Source of the DNA: Photorhabdus luminescens subsp. luminescens | Lineage (GTDB): Bacteria; Pseudomonadota; Gammaproteobacteria; Enterobacterales; Enterobacteriaceae | DNA: 64,000 bases | Assembly: GCF_001083805.1 (NCBI RefSeq) | Contig: NZ_JXSK01000006.1 | Coordinates: 62,001-126,000, forward strand | Direction: 5' to 3' | Shown here: one piece after another, positions 1 to 12,000 of the stretch | Numbering within the stretch: the first letter of the stretch is position 1 | How the letters are laid out: each line of letters starts with the position of its first letter | Notes under the pieces: model-generated | The model's input: the letters and a program-made list of their open reading frames with translations, nothing else | Databases searched by the model: none | Told to the model about the DNA's origin: nothing | Made by a program: the position numbers and the translations under genes

Positions 1-3000
1 CATCATGTACACTTCCGGCTCGACTGGCACCCCAAAAGGGGTGATCGTGCCTCACCGCGCGGTGGTTCGACTGGTTATTAATAATGGCTATGTTGAAATT
101 GAACCTAATGATCGGGTTGCCTTCGCAGCTAACCCTGCGTTCGATGCCAGCACTTTTGAAGTTTGGGCTTCTTTGCTTAATGGCGGGGCGCTGGTGGTTA
201 TCGACCACACCACTTTGTTGACGCCACAGGAATTTGTACAAGCATTAGACAGTTATCAAATTAATATCTTATGGTTAAGCGTCGGCCTGTTTAACCGGCT
301 GGCGGCGGAGTTGTCTCCCGTCCTTCCACAGATGAAAAACCTGATTGTCGGCGGCGATATCCTTGATCCCCATGTGATTACCCAAGTTTTACGCAATAAC
401 CCGCCTCAACAATTATTGAATGCCTATGGACCGACCGAGGGTACCACCTTTACTACCACATATCGGATCGATGCTTTGGCCGCAGGAACAACTAACATCC
501 CTATTGGCCGACCAATTGCTAACACGCGGGTTTACTTACTGGATGAGCAGGGCCAGCCGGTGCCATTGGGTAGTATTGGCGAGATTTATGTTGGCGGCGA
601 CGGGGTGGCCTGCGGTTATCTCAATCGCCCTGAATTGACCGCCGAACGCTTTGTGGTTGATCCATTTAGTAATGTATCGGATGCGCGGATGTACCGGACC
701 GGGGATTTAGCCCGCTACCTGCCGGATGGCAATCTCGAATTCCTTGGCCGCAACGATCAGCAGGTGAAAATCCGCGGTTTTCGGATTGAACCGGGGGAAA
801 TTGAGGCCCGATTGGTAGAGTATTCGGCAGTACGTGAAGCGGTGGTCTTGGCGTTAGGAGAAGGGCAGAACAAGCAGTTAGTTGCTTATGTGTTGGCGGA
901 GCCGGATAACGAGTTGCCTACTCACTTGCGTGAACACTTAAGTGTGCGGTTGCCTGATTATATGGTGCCGGCGGCTTTTGTACGGCTGGATGAATTCCCG
1001 TTAACTCCCAATGGCAAACTGGATCGCCGGGCGTTGCCGGCACCGGGTGAAGAGGCTTTTGCTCGTCAGGTTTACGCAGCACCGCAAGGAGAGCGAGAAA
1101 TTGCATTGGCTACCATCTGGCGTGAGTTGCTGGGTATTGAGCAGATAAGTCGGCATGACAGCTTCTTTGCACTAGGCGGCCATTCGTTGCTCGGCGTGCG
1201 CATGATTGAACAGCTACGCCATTTAGGACTGACATTGGCTGCCCGTGACCTGTTTCAATCGCCAATACTGGCTGAATTGGCCCAAACATTGGGGCAGCAT
1301 CAGATTATGGCAGTGCCGCCGAATGTCATTACTTCGGGGACCACTGAATTGACACCAGCGATGTTGCCGCTGATTGATTTGACTCAGCCTGAGATTGATC
1401 GCATCGTCGAGCAAGTACCGGGTGGGGTGGTCAATATTCAGGATATTTATGCGCTGTCACCGTTGCAGGACGGTATCCTATTTCACCATCTGCTGGCAAA
1501 AGAAGGTGACCCCTATTTGTTGGCTTACCCGATGATCTTTGCTGATCGTGATTTGCTAGACCGCTATTTATTTGCGGTACAACAAGTGGTTGACCGCCAT
1601 GATATTTTGCGTACCGCTTTTATCTGGCAAGGATTATCCATTCCGGCGCAGGTGGTTTGGCGTGAGGCTCCGTTGTCAGTGACTGAACTGACGCTGAACC
1701 CGGCTGACGGGACGGTCAGTGATCAACTGACGCAACGTTTTGATCCGCGGCAATACCGTCTCGATCTAAGTCAGGCGCCGTTGTTACGCTTTGTGATAGC
1801 ACAGGAAACGGATGGCCGCTGGTATGTACTGCAATTACAGCATCACTTGATTGGCGACCATACCACGCTGGAAGTCATGAACCACGAAGTTAGGGCCTAT
1901 CTTGACGGACAGGACGATAATCTACCGGCGCCGGTACCTTTCCGCAATTTGGTGGCTCAGGCTCAGCAAGGGGTTGACCAGACAGAACATCACCGGTTCT
2001 TTACTGACATGTTGGCAGAAGTGGATGAACCGACGTTACCGTTTGGGCTGACTGAGGTACATCGTGATGGTTCTCAGGTTGTACAGGCGCACCGGATGCT
2101 GTCTTCCACGCTGAATGACCGCCTGCGTGCGCAAGCGAGACGTCTGGGCGTCAGTCTGGCAACTTTGTGTCATCTGGCTTGGGCACAGGTGTTGTCGCGG
2201 ACCAGCGGACAAGAGAAAGTGGTGTTCGGCACTGTGCTGTTTGGACGTATGGCGGCGGGGGAAGGGGCTGACAGCGGCATGGGGCTATTTATTAATACCT
2301 TACCACTACGGCTGGATATAGATAATACCCCGGTACAGGATAGCGTCAGGGTGGCGCATGCCCGATTGGCTGGACTGCTGGATTATGAACATGCTTCACT
2401 GGCGCTAGCTCAGCGTTGCAGTGGGGTACAGGGAGGAACGCCGCTTTTTAGTGCTCTACTGAACTACCGGCATAATGAGCAACCGATGATTCCGTATGAG
2501 GCAATGCCGGGTATCGAATTTCTGGGCGAACAGGAGCGGACCAACTACCCGTTTGTTCTATCGGTGGAGGATGGCGGCGCCACATTGGGGTTGACTGCTC
2601 AGGTGGTACAACCGTTTGATTCAGAACGGGTATGCGGTTATATGCAACAAGCGCTGGAAAGCCTGGCGGATGCCCTTGAACTAGCGCCGGAAACGTCGAT
2701 ACGAGCGCTAAACGTTTTGCCTGCATCGGAACGCACACTATTACTAGAAACGTGGAACGCGACAGAAACACCCTATCCTGAACAACGGTGTATCCATCAA
2801 TTGATTGAACAACAGGTGGAGAAAACCCCGGATGCCACGGCGCTGGTGTATGAAAATCAGACGCTCAGCTATGGACAACTGAATGCCAGCGCTAACCGGC
2901 TTGCTCATCAACTGATTACCTTGGGTGTCGTGCCAGATCAACGGGTGGCGATTTGCATGGCAAGTTCACCCGCGCGGGTGATCGCGGTGTTAGCCGTGCT

Positions 3001-6000
3001 GAAAGCGGGTGGGGCCTATGTGCCGTTAGATCCGGCTTATCCGGGAGAGCGACTGTCGCATATCCTGACCGATGCAGCCTCGGCTAGGGGGGTGAAGACA
3101 ATAGTGCTGGCGGATAGTACCGGGCGGGCCGCATTGGGGGAGCAAGCGCTTGCGGGGCTGACGGTACTGGACCCGAATATCTTACCTGACCAGCCAGACA
3201 GCAATCCGCAGGTTCTTGCCTTGACCTCCCGCCATCTGGCCTACGTCATTTACACTTCTGGATCGACCGGGGTACCTAAAGGGGTGATGATTGAACATCG
3301 TGGGTTGGTCAATCTTATCCGGGATAAAATCACCCGATTCGATATTTGCCCTGCCAGCCGGATGTTACAGTTTGCTTCATTTGGCTTTGATGCCGGTGTC
3401 TGGGAAATCATGATGGCATTAGGTAGTGGCGCCTGTCTGATTATTCCGGCCGAAACCGTTCGTCAAGATCCGCGTCGCCTCTGGCATTACTTGGAAGAGC
3501 AATCGGTGACGCATGCCTGCTTGACTCCTGCTTTGCTGCGAGAAGGGGCCGATTTGCCAGCGATAACAACAAAACCGACATTGATATTGGGCGGTGAAGC
3601 TCCTAGCCCTGTGCTACTACGAGCACTAAGCCATCAGGCAACGCTATTTAATGCCTATGGCCCGACAGAAATTACCGTCTGTGCCACCAGTTGGCGTTGT
3701 CCGTCAGACTATACTGATGTGTTGGTTCCCATTGGGCGCCCGACAGCGAATACACGTCTTTACCTACTGGATAACCACGGCCAGCCAGTTCCATTGGGCG
3801 CAGTGGGGGAACTCTATATTGGTGGGGATGGTGTCGCTCGTGGTTATCTGAATCGTCCTGATCTGACTGACGAACGTTTCCTGATTGATCCATTTAGTGA
3901 TGCTGCTGATGCCCGGATGTACCGGACCGGGGATTTGGTGCGCTACCTGCCGGACGGCAATCTGGTGTTTGTTGGCCGTAACGACCAGCAGATTAAAATC
4001 CGTGGTTTCCGCATTGAACAGGGTGAAATTGAAGCCCGGTTGGCAGAACACCCTATGGTGCGCGAAGCGCGGATAGCGGCCTTGGGGAATGGGCAGGATA
4101 AGCGTTTAGTTGCCTATGTTGTAGCCGACGAGGATAGCGGACTGGCGGCCAGTTTGCACACCCATTTGAGCGCTATGTTGCCTGATTATATGGTGCCGGC
4201 GGCCTTTGTGCGTTTGGCGGCCTTCCCGCTGACGCCAAACGGTAAATTGGATCATCAGGCATTACCGGCGCCGGGGGAGGAAGCCTTTGCTCGCCAAATT
4301 TACGTCGCGCCACAGGGGGAAATGGAAATCGCAGTGGCGGCTATCTGGCGTGAATTACTGGGGGTTGAGCAGATCGGCCGACACGATAATTTCTTTGCCT
4401 TGGGCGGACATTCCCTATTGGCGGTACGGATGATCAACCGGATAGCGGTTTTCGGCGTCGATCTGCCGTTGGCTGAGTTGTTTATGTTTCCGTCACTGTC
4501 TGCGTTTACCGAGAAGATCTGCGAACAACGTCATGCGGGCAGTGATGAATTACCTGAAATTAGGCCGATATCCCGTGATAGTCTCTTGCCCTTATCGTTT
4601 GGTCAGCAGCGTCTGTGGTTTCTGGCGCAATTTGAGGGGGTTAGTGATACCTATCATATACCGACCTCCTTGCGTTTATGTGGCCGGCTTGACCTTTCTG
4701 CTTGGCAGCAGGCTCTGAATCGCTTGTTTGCTCGTCATGAGGCGTTACGTTCGGTCTTTATCACCGTGGATGGTCAGCCTCAGGTTGAATTGTTACCGGC
4801 GGAATTTGGTCTACCGGTGAAAAAATACGATTTGCGTAAAGCCTCTAACGTGGATGAACAATTTAAGCGCTTGTGTGTACAGGAAGCCAAAACGCCGTTT
4901 GATCTTGCTCGTGGTCCCCTAATTCGTTGCGCACTGATCCAACTGGCCGATGAAGAGCATATATTCTTACTGACTCAGCATCATATTATTTCCGATGCTT
5001 GGTCTTTAAAGATACTTGAATCAGAACTGGTTGCGCTCTACGCGGCTTGTGTAAATCAACAGCCAGATCCGTTGCTGCCATTGACCATTCAATATCCTGA
5101 TTATGCTGCCTGGCAGCGGCAGGTATTTTCAGGTGAAGGAGTACAGGCACAGTGTGATTACTGGCGTCGGACGCTGGCAGATGCGCCGGTGTTGCTTGAG
5201 TTGCCGATAGACAGACCTCGACCTTCCCAACAATCATTTACCGGCGGCCGGGTAGCGGTGCACATTGATGCCCCGTTGGTACAGGCTCTAAAACGTTTGG
5301 GGCAACAACACGGCACCACTCTGTTTATGACACTGTTGAGCGCTTGGGCTGCGCTGTTGTCGCGCTTATCCGGGCAGGATGATGTGGTGATTGGTATACC
5401 GAGCGCCAACCGCAACCGGCGTGAAATTGAACCCCTGCTTGGTTTCTTTGTTAACACACTGGCGTTGCGTATCGATTTATCCGGTATGCCGGATATGGTC
5501 ACGTTACTACGGCGTGTACGGCAGACGACATTGGGAGCGCAGGAGCATCAGGACTTGCCTTTCGAGCAGGTAGTGGAAATTGTTCAACCGCCGCGCAGAC
5601 CGGAACATACGCCAATATTTCAGGTGATGTTTGCCTGGCAGGAGAATGAAACAGAGGAATGGCAATTACCGGAATTGGCGGTAACACCATTCGAACTGGA
5701 ATACGATATAGCGAAATTCGATCTGCAACTGGAATTAACGGAGAAAGCGGGCGAAATTGTTGGAGAGCTGAATTATTCTTCTGCTCTGTTCGACCATGAA
5801 ACCATTGAAAGACAGGCTGGTTACTTGCAGGCCATATTGCGGGCAATGGTGAACCAGCCTCAACAACCTGTCACGGCTATCGACATTTTGTCATCCGCTG
5901 AACGGGAGTTATTGCTGGAGAATTTGAATGCGACCGAAGAACCGTATCCTACTCAGATATGTGTTCATCAGTTGTTTGAACAACAGGCAGAGAAGACCCC

Positions 6001-9000
6001 GGATGCCATCGCGGTAATCTATGAAAACCAGACGCTCAGCTATGCAGAATTGAATACCCGGGCCAACCGGTTAGCTCACCAGCTTATCGCCTTGGGCGTA
6101 GAGCCAGATCAACGGGTAGCGATTTGTGTGACCCGCTCACTGGCGAGAATAATTGGGTTATTGGCGGTGCTAAAAGCGGGCGGGGCCTATGTGCCGTTAG
6201 ATCCAGCCTATCCCGGTGAACGTCTGGCTTATATGCTCACTGATGCTGTACCCGCTAGGGGATTGAAGGCAATCGTGCTGGCGGACAATGTTGGGCGGGC
6301 AGCACTGAGTGAAGACGTTCTGGCGACGCTGACGGTGCTCGATCCGAATACCTTACCGGAGCAGCCGGATAATAACCCGCAAGTCTCTGGATTGACGCCA
6401 CAGCATCTGGCCTATGTGATTTACACTTCCGGTTCAACCGGCAGACCAAAAGGCGTAATGATTGAACATCGTAGCGTGGTGAATTTGACGCTGACACAAA
6501 TTACCCAGTTTGATTTTTGCGCCGCCAGCCGAATGTTGCAGTTTGCCTCATTTGGTTTCGATGCCAGTGTGTGGGAAATCATGATGCCATTGAGCTGTGG
6601 GGCCATGCTGGTTATTCCGACAGAAACAGTGCGACAAGATCCGCAGCGCCTCTGGCATTATCTGGAGGAACAGGCGGTGACGCACGCTTGTTTGACACCG
6701 GCAATGTTTCACGATGGCGCTGATTTACCGGCGATAGCGATAAAACCAACCTTAATATTTGCAGGAGAAGCGCCGAGTACCGCGCTATTTCAGGCACTGT
6801 GCGACCGGGCCGATGTGTTTAACGCTTATGGGCCGACGGAAACCACCGTGTGTGCGACCATTTGGGATTGCCCGTCAGATTATGCTGGGGGATTAATCCC
6901 CATCGGCAGCCCGACCGCCAACAAGCGTCTTTATCTATTAGATGAACACCGTCAGCCAGTCCCATTGGGCACAGTGGGAGAATTGTATATCGGTGGCGTT
7001 GGGGTAGCGCGTGGCTATCTTAATCGCCCCGAGTTGACCGCTGAACGTTTCCTGAATGATCCGTTCAGTGATGAAGTGGGTGCCCGGATGTATCGGACTG
7101 GGGATTTAGCCCGCTATTTGCCGGACGGCAATCTGGTGTTTGTTGGCCGTAATGACCAACAGGTTAAAATCCGAGGTTTCCGCATTGAGCCGGGAGAAAT
7201 TGAGGCACGACTGATTGAATGTCCAGAGGTAAGTGAAGCGTTGGTATTGGCGTTGGGTGACGGGCAGGATAAACGTTTGGTTGCTTATGTGGCGGCGCCA
7301 GTAGATGACGGACTGGCGACCAGACTGCGTGAGCGCCTGAGTGATATTTTGCCTGATTATATGGTACCGGCGGCTTTTGTGCGTTTGGATGTTTTTCCGC
7401 TGACCCCTAACGGTAAACTGGATCGCCGGGCGCTACCGGCACCGGGGGAGGATGCCTTTGCTCGCCAGGCTTATCAGGCGCCCCAAGGGGAAATTGAGAT
7501 AGCATTAGCCGCTATCTGGCGCGAGTTACTGAATGTTGAGCAGATTGGCCGACATGACAGTTTCTTTGCCTTGGGCGGTCATTCGCTGTTGGCTGTCAGG
7601 ATGATTGAACGTTTACGACGTATTGGGTTGGGTCTATCGGTGCAAACGCTATTCCAGCATCCGACATTAAGCGTATTGGCCCAATCTTTGGCGCAGCATC
7701 GTGAAATTAGCGTGCCTGATAACGGTATTACAGCGGATACGACTGTGCTGACGCCAGCAATGTTACCGCTGATTGATCTGACTCAAGCTGAAATTGATCG
7801 CATTGTTGAGCAAATACCGGGTGGGATTGCCAATATTCAGGATATCTATGCGTTATCACCGTTACAGGATGGCATTTTGTTCCACCATTTATTGGCAAAT
7901 GAAGGTGATCCCTATTTACTGATCACTCAACAGGCTTTTGCCGATCGTCCTTTACTAGACCGCTATCTGGCAGCAGTTCAACAGGTGGTTGACCGCCATG
8001 ATATCTTACGTACTGCCTTTATCTGGGAGGGATTGTCTGCGCCGGCTCAGGTGGTTTGCCGTCAGGCGCCGTTGTCAGTAACGGAATTGACGCTTAATCC
8101 GGCTGATGGGCCGGTCAGCGACCAACTGGCTCAACGTTTTGACCCGCGGCGGCATCGTATTGACCTGAATCAGGCGCCGTTATTGCGTTTTGTGGTGGCA
8201 CAGGAGAGGGATGGCCGTTGGATTGTGTTGCAATTGTTGCATCACCTCATTGGCGACCATACCACGTTGGAGGTGATGAACAGCGAAGTGCAGGCCTTTC
8301 TCACTGGGCGAATAGATAGCCTGCCTGCGCCGGTCCCATTCCGTCATTTAGTGGCACAGGCTCGGCAAAGAATCAGTCAGGCAGAACATACTCGCTTCTT
8401 TACCGATATGCTGGCTGAGGTGGATGAGCCAACGTTGCCGTTTGGGTTGGTGGAAGCACATCATGATGGTTCACAGGTGACGGAATCTCACCGGATGCTG
8501 ACCGCAGGACTGAATGATCGCTTACGTGGTCAGGCGCGGCGGTTGGGCGTCAGTGTGGCGGCGCTGTGTCATCTGGCTTGGGCGCAGGTGCTATCGCATA
8601 CCAGCGGGCAAAAGCAAGTGGTGTTCGGCACCGTGTTGTTTGGCCGTATGCAGGCGGGTGAAGGATCTGATAGTGGCATGGGACTATTTATTAACACCTT
8701 GCCGTTGCGGTTGGATATTGATAATACCTCGGTGCGAGACAGTGTACGCACAGCACATAGCCGATTGGCGGGATTATTGGAACATGAACACGCGTCACTG
8801 GCGCTGGCGCAGCGTTGCAGTGGCGTAGCAAATGGAACGCCGCTTTTTAACGCGCTGTTGAACTATCGACATAACACCCAGCCGGTCACGCCAGATGAAA
8901 TCGTGAGCGGCGTTGAATTCCTTGGCGCACAGGAGCGGACCAACTATCCATTTGTGTTGTCGGTAGAGGATGGGGGTTCTGATTTAGGGTTGACAGCTCA

Positions 9001-12000
9001 AGTGGTACAACCATTCGATCCAGAACGGATATGTGGCTATATGCAACAGGCGTTGGCAAGTCTGGTGGATGCCCTTGAGCAGGCGCCGGACATGCCGGTA
9101 CAGCAGTTAGAAATTCTGCCGGCAACCGAACGCACATTGTTGTTAAAAACCTGGAATGCTACTGAAACCGCGTACCCTGAGCGGTTGTGCATTCATCAAC
9201 TGTTTGAACAGCAGGTGGAGAAAGCCCCGGATGCCACGGCGCTGGTGTGTGAAGAGCGATCCCTCAGTTATGCCGAGTTGAATGCTGATGCTAACCGATT
9301 GGCGTACCAACTTATTGCACTGGGCGTAGCGCCGGATCAGCGGGTGGCGATTTGCGTAGCAAGTTCACCGGCGCGGATAGTGGCGCTGTTGGCGGTGTTA
9401 AAAGCGGGAGGCGCCTACGTGCCGTTGGACCCGGCCTACCCGGGGGAACGTCTGATTCATATTTTGACTGATGCTGAACCGATTATTTTATTGGCAGATA
9501 GCGTTGGACGCTCAGCCTTAGGTGAACAAATGCTGGTGGGGCAGACAGTGATTGATCCAAATTCATTGCCGGATCAACCGGATAACAACCCACAACTGTC
9601 TACATTAACCTCCCGTCATCTGGCTTATGTGATTTACACTTCCGGCTCGACCGGCACGCCAAAAGGGGTAATGGTTGAACATCGCGGGCTGGTTAACCTT
9701 ATCCGGGATAAGATCGCCCGCTTCGACATTCTGCCCGCTAGCCGGATGTTGCAGTTTGCTTCATTTGGTTTTGATGCGGGGGTCTGGGAAATGATGATGG
9801 CGCTATGCGGTGGCGCCGCTCTGGTTATTCCTGATGAGGCTGTTCGTCAAGACCCACACCGCCTTTGGCATTATCTGCAAGAGCAGTCAGTGACGCACGC
9901 CTGTTTGACACCGGCTCTGTTGCGGGATGGAACAGATTTGCCGGCGATAACGATAAAACCCACATTAATACTGGGAGGTGAAGCGCCCAGTGCGGCATTG
10001 CTTAAAGCGCTGCACAACAAGGCCACAGTATTCAATGCTTATGGCCCGACAGAAATCACCGTTTGTGCGACCAGTTGGCGTTGTCCACCAGACTATGCCG
10101 ATGTGTTAGTTCCCATCGGGCGTCCAACGGCTAACACTTGTCTCTATCTGTTGAATGCCCTCGGTCAACCCGTGCCGCTAGGAGCAGTGGGAGAACTCTA
10201 TATTGGCGGCGTCGGTGTAGCACGTGGTTATCTCAATCGCTCTGAGCTGACTGACGAACGTTTCCTAACTGACATGTTTAGTGAAATTGCGGGTGCTCGA
10301 ATGTACCGAACCGGGGACTTGGTTCGCTATCTGCCGGATGGCAATCTGGTGTTTGTTGGCCGTAACGACCAGCAGATTAAAATCCGTGGTTTCCGCATTG
10401 AGCCGGGAGAAATCGAAGTCCGGCTGACAGAACACTCCGCAGTGCGTGAAGCATTGGTATTAGCTTTAGGTGATGGTCAGGACAAACGGCTGGTGGCTTA
10501 TGTGGCGGCGGCAGAGGATGACGGGTTGGTTAACCACCTGCGTGAACATCTGAGTGCGCTGTTGCCTGATTACATGATACCGGCGGCCTTTGTGCGACTG
10601 GATACGTTCCCGCTGACGCCTAACGGTAAACTGGATCGCCGAGCGCTACCTGCGCCGGGGGAAGAAGCCTTTGCCCGCCAGATTTACGCTGCGCCGCAGG
10701 GAGAAACCGAAACCGTACTGGCTAATATCTGGCGTGAATTATTGGGTATTGAGCAGATCAGCCGATACGACAGTTTCTTTGCCTTGGGCGGCCATTCGTT
10801 GCTTGCGGTACGCATGGTTGAACGTCTGCGTAACTTGGGATTAACGCTGGCGGTACGTGATCTGTTCCAATCCCCGGTATTGTCTGAATTGGCGCAAACG
10901 TTGAGGCTAAATCAGGCGGAGAGTGTGCCTGCCAACGTCATTACGCCGGTCACCACTACGTTAACGCCAGAAATGTTACCGCTGATAGATCTCACTCAGT
11001 CTGAAATTGATCACATCATCGAACAGGTACCGGGCGGGATAGCCAATATTCAGGATATCTATGCCTTATCGCCGTTACAGGATGGGATTTTGTTCCACCA
11101 TTTGCTGGCAGACGAGGGCGATCCTTATCTGTTGGCTGGTCAAATGGCCTTTGCTGATCGGAAGCTGTTAGATCGTTATCTGGCGGCGGTTCAGCAGGTG
11201 ATTAATCGTCATGACATTCTGCGGACTGCTTTTATCTGGCAAGGATTATCTGTGCCGGCACAGGTTGTTTGCCGTCAGGTGCGGTTGTCGGTGACGGAAT
11301 TGACATTAGATCCGGCTGATGGACCGATTAGCGATCAATTAGCGCAACGTTTTAACCCACGCCGATATCGTCTCGATTTGGGACAGGCGCCGCTATTACG
11401 CTTTGTGGCGGCGCAGGAGGGTGATGGCCGCTGGATTGTGTTGCAACTAATGCATCATTTGATTGGCGACCATACCGCACTGGATGTGATGAGTTACGAA
11501 GTTCAGGCATACCTTGACGGGCAGGAAAGCCGTTTGCCTGCCCCGGCGCCATTCCGCAATCTGGTAGCGCAGTCCCGGTTAGGGATGAGTCAGGCAGAAC
11601 ATACCCGTTTCTTTACTGAGATGTTGGCTGAGGTGACTGAACCAACATTACCGTTTGGGTTGGCGGAAGTTCGCCATGATGGTTCGCGGATGACCGAATC
11701 GCACCGAATGTTGACGCCTGAATTAAATAACAGTTTACGTGGTCAGGCGCGGCGATTGGGTGTCAGTCTGGCGGCGCTGTGCCATTTGGCTTGGGCACAG
11801 GTGTTGTCGCGTACCAGCGGACAGCAGCAGGTGGTCTTTGGCACTGTCTTGTTTGGACGCATGGCGGCGGGTGAAGGGGCTGAAAATGGCATGGGGCTGT
11901 TTATCAATACTTTACCGCTACGGTTGGATATGGATGATACCTCGGTGCGAGACAGTGTACAGATAGCCCATCACCGGCTGGCGGGATTGTTGGAACATGA